A stretch of DNA of 64,000 nt, taken from positions 1-64,000 of the forward strand of contig CAZIVP010000008.1 of NCBI GenBank assembly GCA_964542915.1, written 5' to 3'. A program made the position numbers and the translations under genes. Below, in pieces: positions 17,810 to 26,316 of the stretch. This DNA comes from CAZIVP01 sp964542915 (lineage in GTDB: Bacteria; Calditrichota; Calditrichia; Calditrichales; Calditrichaceae). The notes beneath the pieces were generated by a model, which was given only the letters and a program-made list of their open reading frames with translations, was not told where the DNA came from and searched no databases. The stretch's first letter is position 1. Every line of letters starts with the position of its first letter.

Positions 17810-19075
17810 TTAGTTACGGTTCTCATCGAGAAAAGAAGTTATTCGCTCGAACGGAACCTGTTCCTGCCGCCCCTGGGCCATCAGTTTAACGGTGAATTGC
17901 TCGCCCTGTAACTCTTCTTCGCCGAGGATCAGAACGAAGCGTGTCTGCTGACGGTTGGCCTCGCGCATCTGTGCTTTAATACTCCGATCGAGATAATCGG
18001 TTTCAACGCGCCAACCTGAACGACGCAGTTTTTTTAGCCAGGCCGGAACGTCTGATTTTGCTTTGTCGCCGATGGCGGCGAGAAAAATATCAGGTTTGCT
18101 TTCGCCGGCGAGTTTGACGTTCTGTCGTTCCACTACCATCAGCAGGCGTTCGATGCCGGAAGCGAAGCCGACCGCCGGCGTTGCTGCGCCGCCGAGCTCT
18201 TCGGCCAGTAGGTCATAGCGCCCGCCTCCGCAAATGGCGTTCTGTGCTCCCAAGGCTTCGCTGCTGATTTCGAAAACGGTGCGGGTATAGTAGTCCAAAC
18301 CGCGTACCAGATACGGATCCTCTTCAAAGGGCAGTTCAAGTCGGGTTAACATTTCACGGACCCGATCGTAATGGCTTTGACAGTCCGCACACAGATTGTC
18401 CGCCATTTTGGGCGCCTGTCGGTTCAGCCGCCGACACCCCTCGTTTTTGCAATCCAGAACGCGCATGGGATTATCCTGGTAGCGACGTCGGCAATCGTCG
18501 CAGTACCCGTTCAGATGCTTCTCGATGTAAGCGCGCAATTTATTACGATAATCCCCGCGACAGGCAGGGTCGCCCACGGAATTCAGGCTCAGTTTCAAAT
18601 CCCGGATACCAAGGCGGTCGTATATCGCCATGGCGAGATCGATCATTTCCACATCGGCGTCGGCGTCGGCGCTGCCCAACGTTTCGGCGCCGAACTGATG
18701 AAACTGTCGCAGACGACCGGCCTGCGGATTTTCCTGCCGGAAAAGCGGTGCAATATAGTACACTTTATTCAAGGGCTGGCGGGCGTACATTTTATTTTCA
18801 AGATAGGCCCGTATAATAGGGGCGGTCATTTCGGGCTTCAAGGTCAGTTGTTTGCCGCCGCGGTCGTAAAAGGTGTACATCTCTTTCGCGACGATATCGG
18901 TAAGCTGACCGATACCGCGTGCGAACAGTTCGGTTTGTTCAAATACGGGCGTCCGTATTTCACTGAAATTGTATAAGGTCATGATGTGCCGTACGATATT
19001 TTCGAGTGCAATCCATTTCTCGCTTTCTTCGGGCAAAATATCCTGGGTACCTTTGATGCGTTTAAGGGTAGACAC
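17810..19075 (-). CDS. hisS: Histidyl-tRNA synthetase
   Basis: Charges tRNA(His). At 421 residues it has the normal bacterial length. Class II features are visible: motif 1 region RTPVFEQTELF, the histidine-binding LVRGLDYYTRTVFEI and GGGRYD blocks, and a C-terminal anticodon-binding alpha/beta domain. The start is GTG with AAGGAA upstream. It also contains a C-x2-C pair set (YCDDCRRR, CKNEGC, CADC) in the middle insertion, as many HisRS do, plausibly a zinc-binding or structural insertion. Confidence 0.97.
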   Translation of the reverse strand: MSTLKRIKGTQDILPEESEKWIALENIVRHIMTLYNFSEIRTPVFEQTELFARGIGQLTDIVAKEMYTFYDRGGKQLTLKPEMTAPIIRAYLENKMYARQPLNKVYYIAPLFRQENPQAGRLRQFHQFGAETLGSADADADVEMIDLAMAIYDRLGIRDLKLSLNSVGDPACRGDYRNKLRAYIEKHLNGYCDDCRRRYQDNPMRVLDCKNEGCRRLNRQAPKMADNLCADCQSHYDRVREMLTRLELPFEEDPYLVRGLDYYTRTVFEISSEALGAQNAICGGGRYDLLAEELGGAATPAVGFASGIERLLMVVERQNVKLAGESKPDIFLAAIGDKAKSDVPAWLKKLRRSGWRVETDYLDRSIKAQMREANRQQTRFVLILGEEELQGEQFTVKLMAQGRQEQVPFERITSFLDENRN

Positions 19076-19361
19076 AGTATGTTCCTTCCGTACTAAACGT
19101 TTTCAACAATATGAAATAATTAAACTTATAATTTAAAAAATAATTGCCGGAAATAAAAGCGAACTTGCCTGCAACATGCGAGATACCTGTCATTAAAGGA
19201 AATCGTACTGACCGAGCCCGGAATTCCTTCTTCCGTTCGCTATGGATAAAATCAAATCCACGGGGCGGGGCATACGTTTAAATGTTGAACAAAGGCGAGA
19301 GGACGGATGCTCAAAAGGCTGGGCAGGGCCGGAAAATCCTTTTGCGCTGTCTGTTCGCAAT

Positions 19362-20861
19362 TCAGGGTTGGGGCCTCAACGTGAACGAGAGACGGTAGGT
19401 GCCGCCCCAATCTAATTTTATGGTCTGTTCGAGGGCTTTGAATCCGGGTTTGCGCAGGCGGATACGATGGCGGCCGCTCTTCAGATTCAGCGCGTTGAGT
19501 GGTGTATTGCCCACCGTTTTACCGTCTATTTGCACGGTTGCGTCGGTGGGATGGGAAACGATTTTCAGGCGCGCCGGTCGATCGACGGTTTCGAAAGCGG
19601 GCCGTATGGTAAGGGTGTCGCCGCCCTGCGCATTGAAGAATGCCATAAATACGTTGTCGGACTCGGTCTCACGGAGTTCAAGGCTATGCGGACCCGGTTT
19701 AATCGGCCCGGAAAGCGTCGAGTTGGGGCCTTTAAAGTCCACCTGCCGATTATCCAGTCGAATGACGTGGTTAGGGGCGCCTCCGGCGATAGATACATGG
19801 CAGATTTTGTGCCGGCTAAACGGTTGATACAGGAAAAACAGCACGGCTGAAGTCATCAGCAGAAAGGCGCTCTTGACGGTCCGCCAGGCGTAGGATTGGC
19901 GGTTACTGTACATGGCTAAACTCAGGCTGTCGCTCGCCGAAGTGGGCTGCGTTTTATCCAGACGCTGCATAAAACGGGTCAGCATCTCTTTTTTTCGGCT
20001 GCGCCATTGCCAGGGGATGCTGCGTTCGAGATCGTGTATCAATTCCGTGGCATTACGGTAGCGCCGGTTAAGATTGAGGTATAATGCTTTGCGAACAATG
20101 CGTCGCATACGCCATGGAATGGTGGGATTAATGCGTTGCGGCGGGATGTAATTGCTCTGGATAATACGCGTTAAGATTTCGGTATTATTTTCCCCCTGAA
20201 ACGGTTTAACGCCGGTGAGCATCTCATAAAGTAAAATACCGAGAGAAAACACATCGCTTTGCGGCGAAAGGGGGTTGTCGTTGGCCTGTTCCGGCGCCAT
20301 ATAAGCCGGCGTGCCGACGATCATCCCGGTGACGGTCAGGCGTGTGGAGCCGTCGTCTCTGGCCACGCCGAAATCAATAAGCTTAACGTTGCCGTCATGG
20401 GAGACGAGGATATTGCCGGGTTTGATGTCGCGATGAATAATGCCGCGGGCGTGGGTGTATTCAAGCCCTGAAGCCACATCCATTGTTATGGCCGCTGAAA
20501 TGCGGGCCGGGATGGGTTGGAGATGGTCCATGACCGTCCGCAGGTCTTCGCCGTCCACGTGCTCCATCACAAGAAAGTAGTTACGCCCCGACTGTATGAA
20601 ATCGTAGATTGCGACCAGATTTTCATGATGAAATGAAGCGCTGACCAGGGCTTCGTGTTTAAAGCGGCGGATAATTTCGCGGTTGGGGTCTTTTAATTGT
20701 TTGATAACAACCGGCCGTTTTAGCGTTGGTTGCAGGGCTTTATAAATGAAAGCCATGCCGCCTTCGCCCATGCGGTCGAGAATTTTATAATGGCCGACAA
20801 AATCGTTTGCTTTAAGCTCTTTCATGGGGCAATCAGTGTTGGACTGAAACCGGGCGCTCAT
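19362..20861 (-). CDS. Membrane-anchored Ser/Thr protein kinase with PEGA domain
   Basis: A Hanks-type kinase of 499 residues. All catalytic elements are present: glycine loop GEGGMAFIYKA (32-42), K54, HRD at 143-145 with DIKPGN, and DFG at 163-165, followed by the APE-like MAPEQ. A single membrane helix (about residues 325-345) separates it from an extracytoplasmic region ending in a PEGA domain, RLKIVSHPTDATVQIDG, usually involved in surface contact. It begins 8 bases after the stop of the PII-like gene and follows the EIIA gene, so it is probably part of the same transcript. An ATG at 20825 is an alternative start. Confidence 0.93.
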   Translation of the reverse strand: MSARFQSNTDCPMKELKANDFVGHYKILDRMGEGGMAFIYKALQPTLKRPVVIKQLKDPNREIIRRFKHEALVSASFHHENLVAIYDFIQSGRNYFLVMEHVDGEDLRTVMDHLQPIPARISAAITMDVASGLEYTHARGIIHRDIKPGNILVSHDGNVKLIDFGVARDDGSTRLTVTGMIVGTPAYMAPEQANDNPLSPQSDVFSLGILLYEMLTGVKPFQGENNTEILTRIIQSNYIPPQRINPTIPWRMRRIVRKALYLNLNRRYRNATELIHDLERSIPWQWRSRKKEMLTRFMQRLDKTQPTSASDSLSLAMYSNRQSYAWRTVKSAFLLMTSAVLFFLYQPFSRHKICHVSIAGGAPNHVIRLDNRQVDFKGPNSTLSGPIKPGPHSLELRETESDNVFMAFFNAQGGDTLTIRPAFETVDRPARLKIVSHPTDATVQIDGKTVGNTPLNALNLKSGRHRIRLRKPGFKALEQTIKLDWGGTYRLSFTLRPQP

Positions 20862-20869
20862 GCCGGCGT

Positions 20870-21205
20870 TTACAGGTGTTCGCTGATGCCTTTGTGTTCG
20901 GCGATCGGCAGGCTTAGAAATACGCCATTACCAGGTTCATCCAGGTTGCCGATAATATATTCGATAGCCTGTATGAGGGCGTTTACTTTATCATCCGGCG
21001 CCGCCACCATAATCGTTTTATTACCAGGCCGCGTATCCTGCAATAAGTTTCGAAAACCGGCGAAAATGGGAATATCATGGGCCAATACCCGTCCCATACC
21101 CAGGCTATCCAGGATGGTTGCGCCGCTAACGCCAAGTTCCACAAAGGCTTCCAGAATTTCTTCCAGATATTCTTCGTGATTAAGAATAAGGATAATGAGC
21201 TTCAT
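20870..21205 (-). CDS. PII-like (GlnB-fold) small regulatory protein
   Basis: A 111-residue protein with the ferredoxin-like pattern MKLIILILNHEEYLEEILEA at the start, a GATILDSLGMGRVL strand-loop, a KTIMVAAPDDKVNALIQAIE segment, and a flexible tail. The order and spacing resemble the PII superfamily, including atypical members lacking the uridylylated T-loop tyrosine: no typical T-loop YRG motif is visible. Its role is unknown. It sits between an EIIA(Ntr)-like protein (6-base gap) and a kinase (8-base gap), which suggests a regulatory operon. Confidence 0.7.
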   Translation of the reverse strand: MKLIILILNHEEYLEEILEAFVELGVSGATILDSLGMGRVLAHDIPIFAGFRNLLQDTRPGNKTIMVAAPDDKVNALIQAIEYIIGNLDEPGNGVFLSLPIAEHKGISEHL

Positions 21206-21211
21206 ATTGGC

Positions 21212-21685
21212 TTATTCTAAATCGAAATAGTAACTTTCTTCTTCCTTCAGTAAACCGAGAATTTCTTCGGCGTCTTTACTCTTCAATATTTGTTGGCGAA
21301 GGTCTTCGTCGCTCATCAGGCGCGATATACGGCTGAGCAGCTTGATATGTAAACCGGGATTGTTTTCGGGGCCGACCAACAGGAATACGATTTTCGCTTC
21401 TTTTTTATCAATGGATTTAAAATCGACGCCTTTGGGATAAATGCCCAGAGCCACGGCAAAATTCGGGCAGGATGCATGTTTGCAGTGCGGAATGGCGATG
21501 CCGTTTCCGACGCCGGTCGTCATGATTTTTTCGCGTTCCAATACGGCTTCGTAGGCTTTATCCCGGTCATTAATAATCTCCTGTCCGGCCATAAGATCAA
21601 TCAGCTCTTTAATACATTGGTCGCGTTCTTTGCTTTCGTTGATCACTACCACAAAATCTTGCGATAAGATGTCCGTAAGTTGCAT
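21212..21685 (-). CDS. PTS EIIA(Ntr)-type regulatory protein
   Basis: A 157-residue mannitol/fructose-type EIIA domain of the PtsN kind. H67 in GNGIAIPHCKH is the expected phospho-accepting histidine, and LERE...TTG precedes it as in PtsN. Without EIIB or EIIC partners nearby, a regulatory rather than sugar-transport role is likely. GGAGG five bases before the ATG supports the start. A divergent paralog lies 127 bases away with its histidine at the identical position, so the two probably share an intergenic regulatory region. Confidence 0.92.
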   Translation of the reverse strand: MQLTDILSQDFVVVINESKERDQCIKELIDLMAGQEIINDRDKAYEAVLEREKIMTTGVGNGIAIPHCKHASCPNFAVALGIYPKGVDFKSIDKKEAKIVFLLVGPENNPGLHIKLLSRISRLMSDEDLRQQILKSKDAEEILGLLKEEESYYFDLE

Positions 21686-21760
21686 TGTACCTCCGAATTA
21701 AACATTTGAGATAATTTAGCCATTATGAAAGCCCATACCAAATGCTTTTAGTATAATAGA

Positions 21761-21789
21761 TTGACATAAAATTTTCAATTACATAAATT
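21761..21789 (+). promoter_or_regulatory. Likely sigma-70 promoter of the divergent EIIA gene
   Basis: A consensus -35 TTGACA (21761-21766) with 17-base spacing to TAAATT (21784-21789, four of six matches). It lies 24 bases before the ATG at 21813 and within the 127-base divergent region shared with the minus-strand EIIA/PII-like/kinase operon. Confidence 0.45.
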
Positions 21790-21812
21790 GTCGCTATTAA
21801 CGTGGAGGAGGA

Positions 21813-22271
21813 ATGAATCTATCCGAATATTTACCGGAACAGCAGATTGTAACGCAACTTAACAGCGAAAACAAATTTGAAATAATTGAAGAATTGCTCG
21901 ATGTTTTGCAACGGAATCAGCGTCTTTTGGACCGCGAGACGGCGCGCAAAGATGTGATAGCGCGCGAAGGCTATTTGAGCACCGGCCTGGAAAACGGTCT
22001 GGCCATTCCCCATGCCAAAACCGATGGCGTGGACGGCCTGGTAATCGCTCTCGGCCTCAAAACCCAGGGCGTTGATTTCGAAAGCCTGGACGGCAAACCC
22101 GCCCAAATTATTTTTCTGGTACTATCCCCGCGGGATACCTCCGGACCGCATATACAGTCGCTGGCCGTCATTTCACGCAATCTCAAGGATAAAGCGAAAC
22201 GGGAAACGTTGTTACAGGCCTCTTCCGAAGCCGAAGCGGCGCGCATCATCCGGGAACAATTCACGGCCTAA
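21813..22271 (+). CDS. Second PTS EIIA(Ntr)-type regulatory protein
   Basis: A 152-residue EIIA domain paralogous to the divergent gene at 21212-21685. H67 in ENGLAIPHAKT is the predicted phosphorylation site; the same residue number is used in the paralog. No HPr, EI, EIIB or EIIC gene is visible. GGAGGAGG lies directly upstream of the ATG. The polyprenyl synthase gene begins 14 bases after its stop, so the two are probably cotranscribed, although a functional link is not obvious. Confidence 0.92.
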   Translation: MNLSEYLPEQQIVTQLNSENKFEIIEELLDVLQRNQRLLDRETARKDVIAREGYLSTGLENGLAIPHAKTDGVDGLVIALGLKTQGVDFESLDGKPAQIIFLVLSPRDTSGPHIQSLAVISRNLKDKAKRETLLQASSEAEAARIIREQFTA

Positions 22272-22285
22272 GTTTTAAGGAAGCG

Positions 22286-23224
22286 ATGGAACTAAGCCCG
22301 CAGTCTAAGCAGTTGTTGAAGACGATTGAAGCGGAAATGGAACGCTTCAGAGCCCACGAAGACGTCAGCCTTTTCTACGAACCCATCCGATATTTTTTAT
22401 CGCTCAAAGGCAAGCGCATCCGGCCTTTACTAACCATACTGAGCGCCAATGTAATCGACGCTGAAAATCGGGCGGCCGTATATCCGGCGGCAGCGGTGGA
22501 GCTTCTGCATAATTTCACGCTGGTACACGACGATATCATGGACAATGACGCAGCGCGGCGTGGGCAGCCCACGGTACACCAGAAGTGGGATGTGAGTACT
22601 GCCATACTGACCGGCGACGGACTGATGGGGCTGGCGTTCAACAAATTATTGCAGAGTCCGGATGGCGATATGGCGGCCATGGCGCGCCGCTTTACGGAAA
22701 CCATGATCATTATCTGTGAAGGCCAGGCGCTGGATAAAATGTTTGAAGAAAAACGCGATGTCAGCCAGGAAGCCTATTTGGATATGATTCATCGTAAAAC
22801 GGCGGTATTGATCGAACTGGCATGCGAGCTGGGCGGCCTGGCGACGAACGGTGATCCCGCGCAGGTCCAAACCCTGCGGCGCTTCGGACACAATCTGGGT
22901 ATGGGCTTTCAAATTCAGGACGATCTGCTCGATATCATGGCCGACGAAGACCGCCTCGGCAAAAAGGTGGGCAGCGATCTCGACCGCCACAAACAGACCA
23001 TTTTGACCGTCTTGCTAAGGGAACAAAACATAAAATTGCCGCAAGAATCCACGCCGGAGGCGTTTAGACGGAAATTGGAATCGAGCGGCGTATTGGAACA
23101 TGTACAGAACCTGTACCGAAACTATTTCGATCGCGCCGTGCGGCAATTGCAAACGCTCCCGCAAAATGAGGCGACCGACGAATTATTACATATCGCCGAA
23201 TCCATTCGCGACCGTCAGTGGTAA
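22286..23224 (+). CDS. Trans-isoprenyl diphosphate synthase
   Basis: Builds linear isoprenoid diphosphates by head-to-tail condensation. The first aspartate-rich motif DDIMD is at 82-86 with RRGQPTVH after it, and the second is QDDLLDIMAD; both bind magnesium and the diphosphate. KGKRIRPLL (41-49) is the usual substrate-binding segment. The 312-residue length fits farnesyl-, geranylgeranyl- or octaprenyl-type enzymes; chain length cannot be told. AAGGAAG precedes the ATG. It is followed at once by the NlpC/P60 gene on the same strand. Confidence 0.92.
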   Translation: MELSPQSKQLLKTIEAEMERFRAHEDVSLFYEPIRYFLSLKGKRIRPLLTILSANVIDAENRAAVYPAAAVELLHNFTLVHDDIMDNDAARRGQPTVHQKWDVSTAILTGDGLMGLAFNKLLQSPDGDMAAMARRFTETMIIICEGQALDKMFEEKRDVSQEAYLDMIHRKTAVLIELACELGGLATNGDPAQVQTLRRFGHNLGMGFQIQDDLLDIMADEDRLGKKVGSDLDRHKQTILTVLLREQNIKLPQESTPEAFRRKLESSGVLEHVQNLYRNYFDRAVRQLQTLPQNEATDELLHIAESIRDRQW

Positions 23225-23241
23225 TATTGGGCCTTGCCAAT

Positions 23242-23805
23242 ATGGTTGTGTTATCACATCTCACGGGAAATCGCTATACCCCAAACAAATACTGCATAAG
23301 CAACCGTCGGCTTTTTAGGGAGGTTTGGCGCGTTGGCGCAGTAGTCGCGTTGATGCCCTTTCTGATATGGTCGTGCCAATCCACGGAGCGTTATCAACGT
23401 CTGCGTCAATCCGGTGAAGCGGTCCGGGCGTCCAGTGTAGATGCCGTTATAGAGCAATGGTTGGGTGTGCCGTACCGTTACGGCGGAAACAGTCGCGAAG
23501 GCGTGGATTGTTCGGCGTTGGTGAAGCATATTTACCGTGCCGCTTACGGTATCGAGCTGCCGCGTACGGCGCGTGCGCAAATGGAGAAGGGGCGTCGCGT
23601 AAGGGAAGCCTGGTTAAAGCGCGGCGATCTTCTTTTTTTTAATAATAGTCGCTTGGGCGGGGTGGAACACGTCGCTTTCTATCTCGGACAGGGGCGCTTC
23701 GTACACGCTTCGGTTCAAAAGGGCGTGGTTGTGGAAGCGTTATCATCCTATTACAAAAAGCGCCTTATCGCCGCCGTCCGCTATTTTTCATCATCCGGCA
23801 GATAG
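23242..23805 (+). CDS. NlpC/P60 (C40) cell-wall hydrolase, probable lipoprotein
   Basis: A peptidoglycan endopeptidase. The core GVPYRYGGNSREGVDCSALVKHIYRAAYGIELPR holds the catalytic Cys (DCSALV), with H in GGVEHVAFYLG and a further H in RFVHASV completing the triad region. A hydrophobic stretch ALMPFLIWSC ends in a cysteine, consistent with a lipobox, so it probably anchors to the outer membrane. The start is uncertain: GTG at 23218, ATG at 23242 or ATG at 23353 are all in frame; none has an in-place ribosome binding site. The 3' end overlaps the convergent XRE gene by 25 bases. Confidence 0.88.
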   Translation: MVVLSHLTGNRYTPNKYCISNRRLFREVWRVGAVVALMPFLIWSCQSTERYQRLRQSGEAVRASSVDAVIEQWLGVPYRYGGNSREGVDCSALVKHIYRAAYGIELPRTARAQMEKGRRVREAWLKRGDLLFFNNSRLGGVEHVAFYLGQGRFVHASVQKGVVVEALSSYYKKRLIAAVRYFSSSGR

Positions 23806-24137
23806 GCCAGAAGGGTTTCCAGAGCGCTCCGAATAGGCGTCGGCAAGCGCTCCAGCCGTTCGGCCAGATCTGCCATGGATCCGTAAACGGAGCTGCTTTC
23901 CGCAACACGGGAAGACGTATCGGTGTGCGGCGCCTGACCGCTTAAAATCCACTCTATGCTCGTTTCCCCAATCCGCGCCAGTTGCCACAGTACAGAAGCG
24001 GGCGGAATGCGTCCGCTTAAATACTGACTTACAGCGGGTTGGCTGACCTGCAGGGCTTCCGCCAATTGTTGTTGATTGAATCCCCGTTTGCGCTGGATGT
24101 AACGAATCCGTGCTGCCATTTTTACCCGGTCGACCAT
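23781..24137 (-). CDS. XRE-family transcriptional regulator
   Basis: A 118-residue DNA-binding protein with an N-terminal Cro/C1-type helix-turn-helix, AARIRYIQRKRGFNQQQL and VSQPAVSQYLSGR being the positioning and recognition helices, about residues 8-58. The C-terminal 50 residues have no recognised domain. Its targets are unknown; the divergent DUF2851 gene (starting 83-110 bases away) is a candidate. It overlaps the NlpC/P60 gene tail-to-tail by 25 bases. The start could also be the ATG six codons further in. Confidence 0.88.
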   Translation of the reverse strand: MVDRVKMAARIRYIQRKRGFNQQQLAEALQVSQPAVSQYLSGRIPPASVLWQLARIGETSIEWILSGQAPHTDTSSRVAESSSVYGSMADLAERLERLPTPIRSALETLLAYLPDDEK

Positions 24138-24219
24138 AACAATCGTAATAAAAATTTGAATTATGATAATCTATTTGTAATATTTATTACGAGTGCAATA
24201 TACATCGCCCGGTAACGTT

Positions 24220-25518
24220 ATGCAAGAAGAAGAACTCTATCGATACTGGCGTTATTACGCCCGCAACGGTCAAACCCTGCATTCCGACGGCCATCGTCTG
24301 CGGATTCTTTTCGGCGGATATCCCGCCGTTGCGCAGGGGCCCGATTTTATCGCCGCGCGCTTTGAGCTGGATGGCGTGTGTATGCAGGGCGATGTGGAGA
24401 TGCATGTGGCGCCCGAAGATTGGTACCGCCATCGCCATCATTTGGATCGGGGGTTTGCCGGCGTTTGTTTACACATAACCGCCCGTCGCCCCCACCGTGA
24501 ATCCTTTGAAATTAATCATCGCTGGCATCCGCGCGCTATCCCCGCCTTTCGTCTGCCGTTACCGGAGGTTGAGGCGCCTTCTCTGAATTTGACGGAACAC
24601 TGTCGGCCCGCCGCCGGTTATCGGCTTCATCTTACCGACCGTTTGCAGCAACTGGCCGCACGGCGTTTCGAAGAGCAGGTGCGGCTGATGCTCGAGGCGT
24701 TGTGCGCCGACGGTACGGAAGCGGTCTTTTATCGTGCTTTTATGCGTGTGTTGGGGTATCCTGTCAACAGCGTACCTTTTGAAAGCCTGGCCCAGTGTAT
24801 CTCGTGGCCGTGGCTTCAAAGCTGGCGCCGGTATTTTTGGCTGAACGAACGACAATTGCTGGCGCTCTATTTAGCCCAGGCCGGTTTGTACCCCGAACGT
24901 CCGACGGATGAATATAGCCGCACGTTGTGTGGCGAAATCCGGTACTGGCAGGATAAACTACCGGCCGCCGCGCTAAGGTCGGAAGCCTGGCAACTGGCGG
25001 GCGTTCGCCCCCTGAACCATCCGCATTTAAGGCTGGCAGCCTGGGCGGCTTATTGCAGGCATCGTTCCGATCTATACCAGTCATTCCGTCGGGTTTTATC
25101 AGCGCGTGAACCGCTCGACAAAATAATGCCCGCTTTAAACGCCCTGTTTGATGTGCCGGTGCCGCATTATTGGCAAAACCATTTTGCACTCGGCAGGCCC
25201 TTGCGATCGCACCGGATTCGCCGTTTTCTCGGGCGGGCGCGTCGCATGGAATTACTTATGAATCTGGTGATACCGCTGAACGCCGCTGAAGCCCGCCTGA
25301 ATGAGAGCACGGGCTATTACGCCTATTTACAAAGCCTTTACACGGCCATACCCCTCGTTCAAAACTATCGCTCGGTGCTAAAGAATGCGGACTGGAAAGC
25401 CGAATGTATAGACCATTGGCCGAAACAAGCGGTGATGCAGGCTTTACGATTGCTTGAAAACGAATACTGCGGTGCCGCGGCCTGTGAACGTTGTCCGATC
25501 GGCAGGCACTGGCCTTGA
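24220..25518 (+). CDS. DUF2851 family protein
   Basis: A protein of about 432 residues. The N-terminal blocks EEELYRYWRYY, QGPDFIAARFELDG and GDVEMHVAPEDWYRH match DUF2851, a family largely limited to Bacteroidota and relatives; the GDVEMHV-x5-DW segment is its signature. The tail ACERCPIGRHWP has two cysteines that could bind a metal. Function is unknown; the fold has been compared to restriction-enzyme-like nucleases, but I cannot confirm this. The start is taken at the ATG in place of a GTG nine codons upstream because family members begin near MxEEEL. Confidence 0.88.
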   Translation: MQEEELYRYWRYYARNGQTLHSDGHRLRILFGGYPAVAQGPDFIAARFELDGVCMQGDVEMHVAPEDWYRHRHHLDRGFAGVCLHITARRPHRESFEINHRWHPRAIPAFRLPLPEVEAPSLNLTEHCRPAAGYRLHLTDRLQQLAARRFEEQVRLMLEALCADGTEAVFYRAFMRVLGYPVNSVPFESLAQCISWPWLQSWRRYFWLNERQLLALYLAQAGLYPERPTDEYSRTLCGEIRYWQDKLPAAALRSEAWQLAGVRPLNHPHLRLAAWAAYCRHRSDLYQSFRRVLSAREPLDKIMPALNALFDVPVPHYWQNHFALGRPLRSHRIRRFLGRARRMELLMNLVIPLNAAEARLNESTGYYAYLQSLYTAIPLVQNYRSVLKNADWKAECIDHWPKQAVMQALRLLENEYCGAAACERCPIGRHWP

Positions 25519-25530
25519 GTCGTCGCATAC

Positions 25531-25571
25531 GTTGACAATATCAACAAAAATGGTTAAACTCAAAAACCATT
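25531..25571. other. Two adjacent small hairpins after the DUF2851 gene
   Basis: GTTGA/TCAAC (stem 25531-25545) and AATGGTT/AACCATT (25549-25555 with 25565-25571, 9-base loop) lie just behind the stop at 25518. The second stem is perfect, but no T-run follows in either direction, so an intrinsic terminator is not supported; transcript-end processing or protection is an alternative. Confidence 0.3.
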
Positions 25572-25667
25572 AATATCGGGCTACGACGCCGGATAAGGAA
25601 CGCAGACTCTTAAAATACGCTTTGTACCACCAACACAAAGGATAGAACCATCACGGTTTACGAAGTT

Positions 25668-26063
25668 TTGCTGATCGTTGCCCGCCTGCTGCTGGCCCTG
25701 GTGTGCGTCAATATCATTGCGCTGCGGATGGTGGACCGTCTCGGTTCGGCGTATCTGCGGGTCGTGATACTTTTTTCGGGCGGAACGGCGCTTTTAACCG
25801 TTGCCGGAGAACGCAGCATTGCCGGCGCTCTGTTCTTAAGCAAGGGCGCGGTTATGCTTACGGTGATCATCGCTCTAAGTATCGTAACCGCGGCGCTGGT
25901 TATACGCAACCACCGCGACTGGCAGGCCGCAGAAACGGCGGGCGGCATCTGGCTGGCAGGCGCTATCGGCGTTATTGCAGGCAGCGGCTACTATCTATTG
26001 ACCCTCATAAGTGCCTTGATCATCTATTTATTACTGATGGCTTTAAATAAAATGAAGGTATAA
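25668..26063 (+). CDS. MgtC/SapB-family inner-membrane protein
   Basis: A polytopic protein of about 131 residues or a few more. RLLLALV, the block YLRVVILFSGGTALLTVAGE and GGIWLAGAIGVIAGSGYY resemble MgtC/SapB proteins (magnesium homeostasis, ATP synthase control), which share a LR-x-H/L...GA-x-LLT and TAATIW...AAIGIAAG pattern. The usual GLERE motif near the N-terminus is not evident (RMVDRLG instead). The start is odd: the only standard codon in frame is a TTG at 25668, but AAAGGA (25637-25642) is placed for an initiation at ATC or ACG at 25650-25655, which would restore the normal N-terminus. Confidence 0.7.
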   Translation: MLIVARLLLALVCVNIIALRMVDRLGSAYLRVVILFSGGTALLTVAGERSIAGALFLSKGAVMLTVIIALSIVTAALVIRNHRDWQAAETAGGIWLAGAIGVIAGSGYYLLTLISALIIYLLLMALNKMKV

Positions 26064-26079
26064 TTTCCGGAGACTTGAA

Positions 26080-26316
26080 ATGGATTACCAATGGTTTGAT
26101 TTAATCATGCTGCGTAATTTTATTTACGCCGTGTTCGGCATTATTGTGGGTATTTTGGCCTCGATCATTACCTATAAACTGGTTAACCGCAGCACCCACT
26201 TTGATATCCCCAATGAGCTCGAAAAAGGGAACCTGGCGGTTGGTGTGGTCGTTGGCGGTATATTTATTATGATCGGATTGATTGTGGGATTAATTATCGG
26301 TATGAGTTTAAATTAA
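26080..26316 (+). CDS. DUF350-like small membrane protein
   Basis: A 78-residue protein with two membrane helices (about residues 10-32 and 52-76). The intervening TSF/THFDIPNELEKGNLAVGVVVGG segment matches the repeat unit of DUF350, a two-helix family of unknown function. GGAGAC precedes the ATG. It starts 16 bases after the MgtC-like gene and overlaps the lytic transglycosylase gene by one base (TAATG), so these three genes form a translational unit at the envelope. Confidence 0.82.
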   Translation: MDYQWFDLIMLRNFIYAVFGIIVGILASIITYKLVNRSTHFDIPNELEKGNLAVGVVVGGIFIMIGLIVGLIIGMSLN

